A DNA stretch of 64,000 bases, taken from NCBI RefSeq assembly GCF_032854445.1, contig NC_088302.1:35342191-35406190 (forward strand). The letters are read 5' to 3'. The notes under the pieces were generated by a model. It ran no database searches, was not told where the DNA came from, and was given only the letters and a program-made list of their open reading frames with translations. The DNA comes from Liolophura sinensis (lineage: Eukaryota > Mollusca > Polyplacophora > Chitonida > Chitonidae). The translations under genes and the position numbers were made by a program. Position 1 is the first letter of the stretch, and each line of letters starts with the position of its first letter. Positions 38,332 to 51,407 of the stretch are shown piece after piece.

Positions 38332-41300
38332 ATGGCGTCCATTGTGGCCAAAATACGACCGGACCGGACGAAGACTCAGCGACTGGCAAAGGGACAGTCC
38401 GGAGATCTTACCCCGGAGAAGTCCTCACCCTGTCACCCCGGTAAACAGGCTATCAGGGAAGTACTGGAACTCCTGTACAGTAACCCGGACACCGGTGATC
38501 CAAGCGACGTCCCCTCTCTCCTCTTGGAGGGGCAGTCAGCACCCAGAAGGCGGGTCACGTCCGGAGGAGTCTCCGTTCTGCCCTGGGAAATGTTCCTCCG
38601 GGACCCGGACAAACTGAGAGACATCCTCCAGCTTGGTGCGAATAACCATATCTCCTACGACCCAGACACTGTCAATGCTTTGTTCCGGGCGACCTTCATG
38701 GACAATCCGGCTTTTGGCGACATTTCAGCACAAGGAGATTCTTGGTAAGGTTACTTGTATCTGTGGACTCATGCGGCATTGTTAGTACTAATAAAGTCTT
38801 TGTTTCAGGCTCAGAGTCCATAAACAAAGGTTTCACAGAATATCTGAAGTAGTGATCTATGACACCACCAGGCCGAGCAAACAAAATCTGATTCCAGCGT
38901 TTTGTTAATCTTCACATAGAATGCACAGCAACAGCAGTAGTTGAACATTGATATATTGCATGTCTGTATTTTTGCAAGGAAAATACAGTTAGAATACTTT
39001 TTCTAATTCATAATTTTAACCGGAAGCCGTGTTTCGACGGAAAGAACTCATTGCTCTGGGTGGCGCCATAATTATTCAAAAACAAGTTGCATGATGGACA
39101 ATGCGCGTAGAGAGTAATTTGCTTTACAATAGCTGCACCAACATGCTACTATCTCGGCGAACAGACCACATCGTTTTTTATAACAAAATTTCCGAGCATC
39201 CATCTCTGAAATCAGGCTGCCGTGTGACCATGTACTACCAGAGATAAAATAAAATTCATTCATGAAGGTTATATTATACTAAAACGTGCGAATAATGTCA
39301 AATATGACAGTGTCAGAAACAGGGTTTAGACTGAGGTGGATGGTAGTTCAGGTAACTGGTGTTGCCCTTCATCAAAACGTATTGAACTCCGCTCACTATG
39401 CAGCACGCCATTGGTTTTTGAAAGTGAGCCTATGCGGTTTACATTATGAATTAGAAAAAGTGTTCCTGTTTCCATTTTCTGCGCAAGAATATGGACTTCC
39501 AGCATATCCATGTTTAAAACTTGAGTAGTTACGTGTCACTGATTAAGGGCAATTGTGGTAGCGAATTTGGTTGATTTTAAAGACAGCTGGATATAGGCGA
39601 CTGGCTAAAAGAAAGAAGCTACTGGTATAGGAACTGTTTATTGCTTGACAAGAATTGTAATTATCTTCCCAAATGGTTACCTGAATGAAGCCGAAAATTT
39701 GTATTTGAATTTCCAGGCGGTTCATAACTTTTAGGCTTTAAACCCTGCACTTTTGGCACTTTCCCGGAGAGGCAATGCTAGTGATGATTTGACCAGTGTT
39801 ACTATATAGCCACTGGGTCGGGCAATATAAATATATCATCATGAGGACATTTCTGATGAAAGGAAACAAGAATAATGAAATGGGAAAAAAATAATATTAA
39901 AAGGAACTTTGTGGGCACTAAGCAAAAGATGCACGCAAACAACATGTGTATTATTTCTCGCATGGATCAGTATATATATTTATGTATTTGTTGTTGTCGA
40001 CTGAGCACAGGGATTTTTTTTCCTATGTGACGGTGGTCAAGTTTATGACCTAACTACGTCAGATAAAACGACATGAATGGTCACCGGCCAGAGGTTTGAA
40101 CTAATACTGTGAAGATTGTCTGGAGATTTTGCATCAAAGCAAAAGTCGACATTTCAGGCCAATCAAAACGCTCAAATTTACCTAGATCAAAATTGGTCCA
40201 AACATCTTGAGTTTAAGCATTTTGCAGAAATTGTCAGAATCGTGTTTATTCCACTCTTAATTGAAATGTTGCCCAGTTGCTACTTTCCCTTTACTTGAGA
40301 TCTTAATGTTCAGGGTAATCACAGTGGAGAGTATTCGGGAACTTGGTAAACTGAGGACGTTACTGACGGGCCGGATGTCCATACTCGGGATGTCAATAGC
40401 CCGCTATACCACAAGGTGGGGCACCGCTACCAGGGGTAAGACAAAATCAATACACATATCTGTCGCATCATGTAGTATTTAAAAATATTTATATTAATAA
40501 AATTGCCATGAAATAAACTGGTACTGGTAAACACTGTGGCAAACTATGCAACCGGTCCCGATAGCACAGTTGGTAGAGCATCCGCTTCGGGAGCGGTAGA
40601 TCCAGTGTCAATCCTGGATCGAGTCACACCTAAGACCTTGGCGTCCAGCATGATCTTTGGTCACATGGACTCGCCCTGCCACAAGAAGACACAAACAGTA
40701 CATGTAGCCTTCACACACCTAATGACTCCTCGTAGTCATATGACTAAAAAATTGCTAAGCACGATGTAAAACCCCAAGCTTACATAATAACATAGATAAA
40801 GGATAGCGGTACCGTAAAACATATTTCCATCACAAATCTAGAGCATGCTGAAGAATGTCTTATCTAGATTAGAGGTGAATATGAAGACAATGAATACAAT
40901 AATTCGTATCTCGATTGGAAGATGGTAAACAATGCCTTATGGAATGGTTTATCTCACGTTTCGAGCAGGACATTATAAAGAACGCCTTGTATAAATATCT
41001 TAATCAGATGTTAAGCGCCCGACGTTATGACATACGTGTGGTAATATTAATGTAGGCCGAAGAGACATTCATTGGGTTTTGCTGAGGTCACAAGCGCTGT
41101 CTAATGGAACTGGCATTTGTAGACTTGAGCACGGTTACGTATAGGGCAGATAGCCAACACCTTGGCTTTACCGAAAGCCAGTATTACTTTGAACAGGCAA
41201 GAAACCTACGATGGCTTAACACTTACGGCATTATACTTTACGAATCGAGGCGTCAACACATATATTCTTACACTAGCCGCCAACTAAAATAGACGTTCCA

Positions 41301-44300
41301 CGCCAATAATCGCAAGGCCAATTCAACGTTCGATACAAACCAAGAAAGAACTAAGAAAGTACGACATTAAGAAAATAATTCACGCAAAGAGAAACAGTCA
41401 GCAGTTTTCAATGATCGTAGAAAAAAATCATGGGACAGGCGACACGAGCGCACGTTGATTTTAAGTTTAGGTACAAATTGCCGGTACAGCTATGGTTTGG
41501 TGAACTCCACAATATCCTGATATGTCAGTAGAGCTTTGTTACATTCCAAGTCACTTAAACCACATATAACCAGCTGCTGACGATGGAATCGGACGACGAC
41601 TCAGTCAGGGAAACCTTCGACTTATGTTACATGACTTTATGCTGTAAATGCAATGTTAACTCGCGATACAACCACCAGAACGACATGCTTTAACGCCAGT
41701 TTGCTCTGGTTTCCTCCTCAGTGCCATGCCTGCTGATGATAGATCCCGATGACGACTCAGTCAGGGAAACCTTCGATTCGGCTTTCAACGAGGCCGAACA
41801 AAGTCTGAGTACAGGCAAGAACTTCTGTCTTCAGGTATGTTTATTGTGATGATTAGAATATCATTCTGTTTATTTATGTATTATTTATTTACATTATTAT
41901 TACATTTATTATTTATTATTTATTTATTACGCCACAGTCAAGAATTTTTCAGGCCAGGTTTATGGACAGAGGGAACCGGGCAGATCCCGTGGAATACAAA
42001 CCTCCTCTTCTAGCAAATATACATTTGGCTTTACATTTAAAAGTGAAAGACTCTTTTAGAATACAGGACTTCCCCGTGGTCTGTTAATCGTACTTTGGAT
42101 CCATTGCTTCTAATGTAATTTACTCGGTTGACAAAAAGGTAAATTAATCTATTTTCATGGGCAGTGTTAAATTGTATTTCTTATGAAATATACTTTGTGT
42201 TCTTTCTGTCGTTCTTTCTGTTTAAGCTATATGCTAGCAACGTTTGCACTTTAACCAAGGAAAGCTTTTCATGTACTGAAAACCGATTCTTTAAAATCAT
42301 TTTTTGTCTCTAATTCTTGTTTGCAACTGCTACTTTTAAAATAAATACCAGGTATGAACAAAACCACTTTATTGTAAAGAATTGGCCATGCTGAAATATA
42401 AGTTCCATTTTTGAAATTGAAAAATGACCACTTTGGAAATACAAAAAGCATTTTATTCAAGACTGGTAATTTTTTTTCCGAAAGAGTAACTTTCATTGTA
42501 ATAGGTCAACTAATAATACTATTTCAAAAGTAGTCAGCAGGATTATTACAGAAGTGGTAACTTTTATTTCAAAGGCGTAACATACTTCAAAAGTGGTAAA
42601 AGTTTATTTGAAAATCGGTCCGTAACTCACAGCTGACATTTTGTTTGAAAACTGACGTTTGATTTCCTGCAAACTGTATATGGTGTGGTGTTGTTAGATT
42701 GATCTGAACGGCAGTGTTGAGGCATGGTGTCGGGCGGTCCTGGGGCCAAGGTGCGAATCTTTAGGTGCCAAACTGATCGTGACGAGCGGGGAGCCGTACC
42801 AGCCAGTCCTCTCCCGGGACCGAGTTCTCTGCTGCGTGCTGTGCCTGCCGCTTTGGGGTGTCCAGTCCTGTCTGTACCAGGTGATGTATCTGTGATATCG
42901 TAAAGGTAGGCTTGGCCCATCCTTACGTAAAACTCACTTCGAGTGAGTGAGTGAGTGCTTGGGATTTTATGTCGTACTTAACAATTTTTCAGTCATATGA
43001 CGATGAAGAAATCCTTAGAGTGCATGCAATGTGCCTCCTTGTTGCAGGACGGACTTCCACCGCTCTTTTATCCTGTGCTGCTTCACTGAGACGCCTTACC
43101 GAAGGCAAGTAAGACGTCCCACCCAAGCTATTATACTGATACGGGTCAAGCAGTCGTTGCACTATCCCCTTCATGCTGAACTCCAAGCGAGGAAGTTGCA
43201 ACTTCCTCTTTTAAGGTCTTAGGTGGGACTCGGCCCAGGATTGACCCTGGACCCTCCCGAAGCGGGCAACTCAGCTTCGATGCAACACGAGCCCGTCCTT
43301 ATATTTGGTATGCACTGATTACATAACGCATCAGAAGAGTAGACAAGGCAAAGCGTGCACCAGTAAACTATCTTTTGATAATAATCCATCCGTTTAAACT
43401 TTTGAATCGGAGTATTCGGACTAACGTCCACCATGTTTTGAATTCGAACTTTCGCGAAGTTCGGGCAGGGTAAGTGATGGCGGTTCCAAAATTCTCCGCC
43501 GAGGATTTGTATCGCATCTTTTTTCTTCCTTTAAATGTAATTGATCATTGGATTCCGAGGTTAACAGTCTCTTGCAAGGAGCCAGTCCATTTTACAGCCG
43601 TTTAAATTTTTGAATCGAAGAAGCCTCACCAACGTCCGCCGTCTTTTAATAAGAGTAAGAGCAGGCTGTTTGAATGATAAGCTATTCACCATAGAATCCA
43701 GTAGCCGGAGTCATGAAAAACAAAGCACGACGCGGAGCGCCAGTGAACTAAAATATCTGCTCTAACATAGTTGTCATTGGGCAGTTATATTTGAAACTTA
43801 TTATACTTATCTTGCGGGCGGGACGGAGGGGTGGTGCAGGAGGGGTGGGGCGGAGGGTGTCTCGGCCTAATCGTTAGACTACATAGCGCAGCACAATGAA
43901 CCAGGAGCCTCTCACCAATGTGGCTGCGGTGAGTTCAAGTCCAGTTCATGCTGTTTTTTCTCAGGTCGCACGTGAGAAGGTCTATAATCGACCTGCGGAT
44001 GGTCGTGTGCTTCAACCGGGCTCTGCCCGATTTCCTCCTAGCCGTCGCCGTATAAGTGTAACATTTTTGAGAACGGCGTAAAATATCAATCAAATAAATT
44101 TATTTATTTATTTGATTGGTGTTTTACACCATACTCAAGAATATTTCACTTATTCGACGGCGGCCAGCATTATGGTGGGGAGGGGGGGAACCCACGACCA
44201 TCCGCAGGTTGCTGCCAGACCTTCCCACGTACGGCCGCCAATCAAATAAATCAAATAAACATATACTATACCTATCTCTGTGATACCTATTTTAACAAAC

Positions 44301-46525
44301 CCGCGTATCAGTAGTTATAGGATGAATTCTTCTCACAAAAACGGCCCTTAAACTGTTTCAGATCCAAAGAAAGAGTACATACGATGACTACAACATCAGT
44401 CCTAACCTTGATGTAAGACTGCATGATGGTTGTTGGGTAAAAAAGGAACGAAGGTCAGCAAACGGTGTGTATTGAATGTCGTTTGATGCTTGTCGAAAAT
44501 AGGTATTAATTAAATCGTGATTATTTTTTTGGGAAATACGTAACATCATCCAGTTTATCCACGGACTGTTTATCAGACGGCAGCCATTTCTTGTCGACGC
44601 GGAAGTCAGTATAGATAACGTTTGAATAGATATTCGTTTCAGATTACACACATTCTTCCTTTTTTATGAACAAAAAATGTATTTAAAAAAACATCACTTT
44701 CTTATATTTTAAATTACGGTGTGGTAATTTTGAAGTTTGGTCTAAAAATACAGTCTCTAAAGTATTTATATTTATCAAAAGTAAAATATATAACGATTTC
44801 CTTTGTGTCACAGAGACATCAGATGATAGTGGATGCTCGTCCCCTAAACACAACAGACGGAAGTCAAATTGCAAACCAAAAGATGAACATGTCTCTGACA
44901 ATATAAGCGAAGTGATGCAAGGCAGTGAAACACTAGAGCAGACACGGAACACCAATGGAGGGAATAAATCACCCAGGGTTAGGAAACGAAAGGACAAAAG
45001 AACGCCTAGACTTTCCAGGCGGAATGGCGAAGACAACTCTGGTTTTGAGTTGTCCGAAAGTAGCAATACTTCCGGTAACACGCCCTCTCCTCTTTACGCC
45101 GATAATATCCGCCAGGTGGAGTCACCTGGACTGGGTTCCGGAAAGCCGAAGAACGAGCGTTCAGGACTGACCAATCGTGTTGTCACAAGTGAAATGCTTC
45201 TGACGGCTGACCCAGTAGAGTTGACAAGATTTAGTAAGATTTATGAGCGGGGCCAAGACGAAGGTCACATCCAACGCAAAGGTCACGCATACAAGGGGGG
45301 CGATGTGATATCCTTGGGGGAAGACTCATCTTCATCCTCTGGGACGACAGGCACGGACAGTCCCGCAAGTAGGTCCCCGCAGAAGACAGTAAAAGGTAAA
45401 GAAAATGGATTGAATACTCACGTGCAAAGGTTTAAAAATAAACAATTTAAGGAGCAAAGACGCTTTACCCGAAGCGAATCCGGAAGCGATTTGTCTTGTG
45501 ATACTTTGGACTCCGACTCTTCCGGTCTGACGTCGACGTCCCCGTGTGACTCTGTCGTGTCTGACGGGCAGGTTGCGTATTTTAACAAAGTTAAAAAGGA
45601 TAAACATGGAAAATTTTTAAGTAAACCGAAGAGCATTTTGAAGGAAATTCGACGGACCACGGACGGCGCGTTGAGCAGAATTATGGGGAATGGCATGGAT
45701 GAGTACGCCCGGTCGGAGGCCGCGCCACAGAGGCCCGTCACAGCCATACCCAGTCATAGACGATCAGTTCACTTTGGCGATGAAGCTCAAACCACGGGAC
45801 CGTCTAGAGCCAATAAGTCTTGGGTGGCCGAAGATGTGAAACCCAAAACTGAGCAGACAAGAAAAGCGAAACCTGACACCGTAGTGACACAGCAACCATT
45901 GGGTAGACCATTACCAAACAAATCAAACTTAGAGGACGGCAATAGTAAGAAGGCGCAGAAAAATAATGGGTCAAGTGAAAAACAAGATTCGCAGCCAACA
46001 CCCGAAAATCCTCCGGTGGCTGATGGCATGTTGACAAATGCTTGGTCGTTTGGCACTAAACTGAATCGCAAATCAAATGTGGATGTAGCAGCCACTCCAA
46101 AGTCGCCGAGCACCCCGAAAAGCTTCCTGCGCCCCAAAGCAAAAGTTGTCTTTTCAACCGACGAAGAGGATAGTGACGTGGACTGGCGGTCCAGCACCTC
46201 GCGTCTCATCGTCGTCAATGGACCGGGAAAGAGCGGGATTTTTGATTCCACGACTGAATTAGAGAAGGACACAGAAACTGACACAGAGATATCTCACTTC
46301 AGACTAGAAGACGTCGATGACCAGGAAGTGAATTATTTATCAGACAGTCATATATCAGTTCCCGCCACGCGCCGAGTTAACATATCCTCCAACAACAAAA
46401 CTAAGGGGAAAAGAAATTTAGGAAACTTTAAGAAACTGCAAGGTACGAGTCTACCCAGAAAGCGGCTGTACAACCCTAAGAAGCAGTCCCTCAGCATGTT
46501 GAGTCTGAATGTGCTGGATTTGTAG
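38332..46525 (+). CDS. Unrecognised 863-residue protein with protein phosphatase 1 docking motifs
   Basis: Six exons join in phase: 38332-38744, 40314-40435, 41722-41834, 42698-42880, 44362-44412, 44816-46525. The acceptor at 44816 is used because it alone keeps the frame. Residues 1-277 look folded (LPWEMFLRDPDKL, VNALFRATFMDNPAF, LIVTSGEPYQPVLSRDRVLC) but match no family I can name. From about 295 the chain is polar, Ser/Asp/Lys-rich and probably disordered. It contains SILK at 567-570, RSVHF at 610-614 and KVVF at 737-740 followed by STDEEDSD. SILK, [GS]IL[KR], upstream of RVxF is the known docking pair of several PP1 regulators, so a PP1-regulatory role is inferred. TPKSPSTPK (721-729) suggests proline-directed phosphorylation and VRKRKDKR a nuclear signal. 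The last 30 residues are basic then hydrophobic (SLSMLSLNVLDL). Exon structure is well supported; function is inference. Confidence 0.85.
40551..40790 (+). repeat. tRNA-derived SINE
   Basis: Head GGTCCCGATAGCACAGTTGG with TAGAGC forms an A box and TCAATCCTGGATCGAGTC a degenerate B box. The body ends with CATATGACTAAAAAATTGCT and ACGATGTAAAACCCCAAGC, the same tail as the SINE ending at 59250. It lies in the intron after exon 2 of the unrecognised gene. The CTTCGGGAG anticodon-loop region resembles tRNA-Pro, but no intact tRNA is present. Confidence 0.8.
41573..41620 (+). repeat. Upstream partial copy of exon 3 of the unrecognised gene
   Basis: An exact match of 26 bases (41595-41620 with 41751-41776, starting GACGACTCAGTCAGGGAAAC) and a similar CTGCTGACGATG stretch before it repeat the start of exon 3 about 157 bases upstream of the real one. 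It is a tandem duplication of exon edge into the preceding intron. Confidence 0.85.
41869..42005 (-). repeat. (AAAT)-tailed SINE, diverged and truncated
   Basis: An ATTTATT-rich tail leads into TTTATTACGCCACAGTCAAG, AATTTTTCAGGCC and GAACCGGGCAGATCCCG, matching the order of the commonest SINE. It lies 35 bases after exon 3 of the unrecognised gene. Confidence 0.6.
42941..43298 (-). repeat. tRNA-derived SINE, near full length
   Basis: Reverse complement of the element at 58219-58518, sharing the GAGTGAGTGAGTGCTTGGGA tail, GACGCCTTACCGAAGGCAAG body and CGTTGCACTATCCCCTT segment. The head lies at the right end (CCGAAGCGGGCAAC). It sits in the intron between exons 4 and 5 of the unrecognised gene. 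Confidence 0.85.
43855..44097 (+). repeat. (AAAT)-tailed tRNA-SINE, plus member of an inverted pair
   Basis: Head GTCTCGGCCTAATCGTTAGA and GAGTTCAAGTCC (B box), body GACCTGCGGATGGTCGTG, and end GAACGGCGTAAAATATCAAT plus CAAATAAAT. It meets the oppositely oriented copy at 44098 tail to tail. Confidence 0.85.
44098..44236 (-). repeat. (AAAT)-tailed SINE, minus member of an inverted pair, truncated
   Basis: Starts with TTTATTTATTTATTTGATTG, then CATACTCAAGAATATTTCAC and GGCGGCCAGCATTATGGTGG, and breaks off at CCCACGTACGGCCG. It is followed at once by another AAATAAATC tail remnant (44236-44260), so at least three insertions or rearrangements lie together. Confidence 0.85.
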
Positions 46526-46649
46526 TTATCTTGTAAAATTAACGGTCAGATATGGTGACCGTAAGGTGCTTGCTTTTAAAGCTATTTAACTGTTTGTAGT
46601 TCAAGTTTACTTCACTATATCTCGTACCTATATATAATACCTATATGCT

Positions 46650-46655
46650 AATAAA
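46650..46655 (+). terminator. Polyadenylation signal (AATAAA) of the unrecognised gene
   Basis: Canonical AATAAA 125 bases after the stop at 46525, followed by a T/G-containing stretch (TTATTGTGAAATG). Position and motif fit a short 3' UTR. Confidence 0.55.
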
Positions 46656-49600
46656 ATTATTGTGAAATGATCAGTTATTAAATATACATCATCTTGGAAA
46701 GAAATGAAAGTGAAGTTCACTGCAAGATGCATGAGATATGAAATACAGCCCATACGTTAAAATTAATTCTCTGGAATCATTTTTGCATCCTGTACCTGAA
46801 ATAAATAGTAACATGCTTGGTGCTGTGTTGTGTGTAAACATCTTTCTTAACTGGATAAGTATTTCTTTTATTGTTAATCTGTATTTTTATGCTATACTCT
46901 GAAACTGGCATGGGTTGCTTATGGCATTATTATATCAGATGTAGCCAACACCAGCACTTAAGATTGATCAATTTTAATAGAATACTAATATTCTGAAACT
47001 GTCCTGAATTGCCCTTTACTTTTACGATTGTATTTAGTTTGTTCCCCTGCTTTTTTGTTTAATTATTATACCTCATCATCGTAGTCAATGGTCTTCATGA
47101 TATTTAAAAGCTCACATGCGTCTTAAATAAACTGGAAATGCCAATGTTTGTTGTTTCAGTAATAATATTTTCTATATAAGCCTTATAAATACATCTTCAC
47201 TCATCAGTTAACTTCTTGTTTCTCCCCTCCCGAAAGTTTGTTACTCCAAATCTGTGAAAAATTGGGTCAAGTCAAAATTGTTTTAAATACAATATAGGTA
47301 ATTGCTCGCTTGAGGTTAATAATAAGTGAATTGGCCAAGTACTAAATGGTCCGGTGTGGGTATACTAGGATTGTTTGGGGTGTCATATCTAATGTGTCAA
47401 TTTTGATAACCAGAAACCGGTGACCAATGAAGTTAACTTCTTCGTAAGGAAAAGACCCAGGCTGAGTCCAGATATTGGTCAAATTCTGTGGACATTCTTA
47501 TTATTTCATTACTTGTGAAGGATACAGGTCTACAAGCCTAGTATTGGTCAGTACAATATTATCATACTGTGAATGTGCAGGGTGTCATGTCTGATGTCTT
47601 AAATGGCATGTCTCATGCCATAGCATTTTATTGAGGTAGCACTATATATGACTCAAACATATATATTTTGCAAAGTGGACTGGATCACTAAATTCTATTG
47701 TTATGTAAATATTGGCTAACTGACCAAGTCAATTCATATCATGATATAATGTTAATCTTACCATACATATTGTTTTCCATCGAACGGAATTCTTTTAATG
47801 AGTTTACGTTGCCACCGCAAAGGCGAAGGACTGTCATCTTCATTGGTCTAACCTTATCCACTTTATGACATCCCCCGTTTTATGGTCAGATTGAAATCGT
47901 TCAATTTGAAATATTCGATCAGAGGAATTCGGAACTCCACAAGTATACCAGATATTCTGTCAATTTTCATCCAACAGAGGTGTCACCTTGAAAAGGGACA
48001 GAAGCACGCGCAGGATAAGACGAATACAAGTTTGTAACATTGTCATCGTTTTGTTTCAGACTTACCAGGATATCGTCGTTCTACTGAAAACTTGCTCGTG
48101 AAATTCATTTCACGAACAGACCTACATGCCTGGACACGTACTTGATTATTGACGTCGCACAAATTATTTAATAAGGTATCGTTTTCTTGGACAGACATAA
48201 TGACATCATAGTTGAGAGTTGAGGCGTAAGTGAAGCCTTTTAAAATCGGTTATGTTATACAAATGGAATTTGGACTACTGATAGAGCCCGGTGTTAGATA
48301 TAAAATGGACAGGTGCTAATCTTCAGCTAGTATCTAACCTTTTCTTACTATGGGGAAAATCTTTGTGTACTTATCTATATCCCACCAAGTCATGAAAGGG
48401 CAGACGACAACACATTTGATAACATGATCAGCTAGAGTTTTCGTCTCAGTCAGTTGATGCGTTTCGGACAGGTAGGTTGGGCTTTTTTTTTAAAATCTGG
48501 TTGCAGTTATGTTACTCTCTAAGCAGTCTGAAGAATCGTTAGTTTGCAGGAAAAAGTGCTCCTTGAACGGTTTAATGATCGCAATGCCTTTCTCAACTTT
48601 CCTCGTGAAAAGTACGTGCAGCCTTACCTCGTCATGGCTTTGAGGTGCAGTTCTAGCTAGTCAACCATTCTGAAAAGTTTTCAAGACACTTTTAAGAGAT
48701 TATTATTCATTTGAATACAAAATAAGCATGAGAACTGTCAAAATATGACTTATTCCTTCACTCAAAAGACACTGGAACCCATAGTCAGAATAAATGTAAA
48801 TCTATTTTTCATAACTTTTCTTGTAAATCACCTCTTATTACCTAACCTTAATTTTTAACACTATAATTTGACTGCATGCATGTTGCATTTTCCAAGAGAT
48901 AAATCAATACCAAATTCTATAGAATAAATAACTGTTGAACAGGAAATAAACGAAAACTACTGTGAAAAGCATAATACTGTATTTCAGTTGGTTTGGTGTT
49001 GCACTGTATAAAGGATACCATATATACATTAAGCGTGTATGACTTATCATTGAGGTTAAGAACTGTGTGACTTAGCAGCTGTCCCCACCCGTGACAACTG
49101 ACCGTATACAAGATAACTTGGTTATGTATAGTCAGTGTAAACAAGGATTCAATTTACCAGAGTTTAGTTATGTGCACCATTGTCTAAGACAGCCAGAACT
49201 GACGTAACGTACAAGGCACCACCCACAAGCAGCCACTCTTTAGATACCCTAGGAGGTAGCCCTCCGTAAATGGTTTCATCGCTTCTAGACTACAGAGGTC
49301 ATTGAATATATGTCGGACTGAAACGTATACATGTGGGGAAAATTCCACAAAGCCTGTATCATAGTCTGAAACCATAATTTATTCCTAAAGAACCCCTGGC
49401 AACAAGATGGGAAATCGTCCCGCTGTCACTCAGATCTATTGCCAACCTGCTAACGGCGACATATCGTCTGTGAACTGACGCAAGGGCTTCCCCGGTATAC
49501 GATTTAAAATGTAATGTTACAGGTGTAGCCGATGAAAAAGGCCAAGCTAAACTATTCGTTGTTAACAATCTGCATAGGATAATATCTTTTTTCGTCTGAT

Positions 49601-50720
49601 GTTGGTGTTGGAAACAAGTTTTGTCTTACGAATTATACAGTGAATATATGAGAGTGTCTTTAATAAACATATATTACGAAGCTAAACTGAAAACACCCCA
49701 TTTCTCAGTGTAATTGTACGATTATTGGATTGATTGGAATAATACTACATATAATCTGTATCTATTTACAATAATATATTTAAACTTATCTAACAGGTAA
49801 CTTGACAGTATATGAAGAAATATAAAAAAAAGAATTTCTTGTGTTTTTCAATTTCAACACTCCCTCCATTATCTCACTTTGTTAAGCCCTAAAAAAAAAG
49901 CTTGTGATTATAGGAATGGAACGTGTCATCGTATTCGACAGAACGGTTTCAAAATAATCATGTCACAACTGGATCAATGCCGTTAATACGTTAAAAGCCA
50001 TAAAATATAAGGGTGAATATACGGTTCTTCTGAGCTTCCAAATTATTTCTGTTTTTTCGATGTGAAAAAATATGATTGCGTGAACCAACACGATACTTCG
50101 TTATAGCTTACTACTCCGTACCTAGACACGAAATATGTGGCAATGATTTTGGATCACGTAATCATATTGTTATTATGAAGGGAATCCCCGCAGAAAATGC
50201 CTTAAAATAGCAAAATCTGTTTTTAACCCTAGTTTTGTCTTTCGATAGAAGAAAAAGTATTTATCGCATTACTCCAATTTTTCACGAACTTCTGCTAAGA
50301 TTCTGCATGAAAAAAAAAATTACATCTCACTGCTGCACCGAAGTGGGACGATTCCCTATCTAGTTGCCAGAAGCCCTTTCTCCTCTAGGTGTTGAATATC
50401 CGATAACGCACAAAATTTAACATTTGCACAAAGCTTTTTGAACCACAAAATAAGTGTTGTATACAAACATTTTAAATTTCGATATGTCAAAAAACTGATT
50501 TGTTGTATAGATCTGCGATTTTACATCACTCTATTAGGTTATTGTGAAGTGTTTTCTAAATTCTGGAATGGTTTTGTACGAGTTGATGTTGTGTTGAAAA
50601 TCCGTATAGGACGAGACACCGCATGGGTTTGGATGTCTGACACCCTATATATGGTTGCGTTGTATTTGAAGACCATAGCCCGTTCATGAAGCGGAATATT
50701 CTGTTAAATACTATGTAGAA

Positions 50721-50988
50721 TTTATTTGTTTATTTATTGGATTGGTGTTTTACGCCATACTCAAGAATATTTCACTTGTACGACGGCGGCCAGCATTATG
50801 GTGGGAGAAAACTGGACAGAGCCCGGCGGAAACCCACGACCATCCGCAGGTTGCTGTCAGACCTTCCCACGTACGGCCGGAGAGGAAGCCAGCATGAGCT
50901 GGGCTTCAACTCACAGCGACCGCATTGATGAGAGGCTTCTGGGTCGTTACGCTGCGCTAGCGCGCTGACCAACTGAGCCACTGAGGCC
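50721..50988 (-). repeat. Full-length (AAAT)-tailed tRNA-SINE (reference copy)
   Basis: The most complete copy in the window. On the minus strand it starts GGCCTCAGTGGCTCAGTTGG (A box), has GTGAGTTGAAGCCC (B box) 70-80 bases in, continues through CCTGCGGATGGTCGTGGG and CACCATAATGCTGGCCGCCG, and ends TTGAGTATGGCGTAAAACAC with a (AAAT/AAAC)n tail. Length about 268 bases. A pol III-transcribed, LINE-mobilised element is the standard interpretation. Confidence 0.9.
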
Positions 50989-51407
50989 ACTACTGTGAAC
51001 AAAAGTATAGGTAAATGTTAACATTTTTGAGTATACATACATATAACTGTAAGTTAAATCTAGCCGTCAGGCAATTCAAACATTTCTCTGATCATATGTT
51101 GCATTAGACCTTACCAATGCTGGACTACTGTCAATATCAAGGTATCCCGCATTTTGCTATAGTATATTCCAGAAATCGCATAACCTTATACATATTTTTC
51201 CCGTAAAAAAAGTAAATATTCCATGGAGTCCCATGCACGCCCATAATTTATAATTTCCCCACCCTATGTTATGCGAGATGAAAATTTTAATTGAATACAA
51301 TTCATTTGATTGAATGACTGATTGCTGCTCAACGCAATGCTTTCTTACGTAATTCTCTCTTACTACACGATCCCTTCAAATTAAGAAAACATGTCCTTCT
51401 GTTTATT

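Noticed and set aside
40551-40640. Possible functional tRNA-Pro gene
   Set aside because: The A-box and anticodon-loop region look good but the acceptor stem does not pair, the B box is degenerate and a SINE body follows.
45787-46284. 165-codon minus-strand frame
   Set aside because: Opposite the last exon of the PP1-motif gene; shadow frame.
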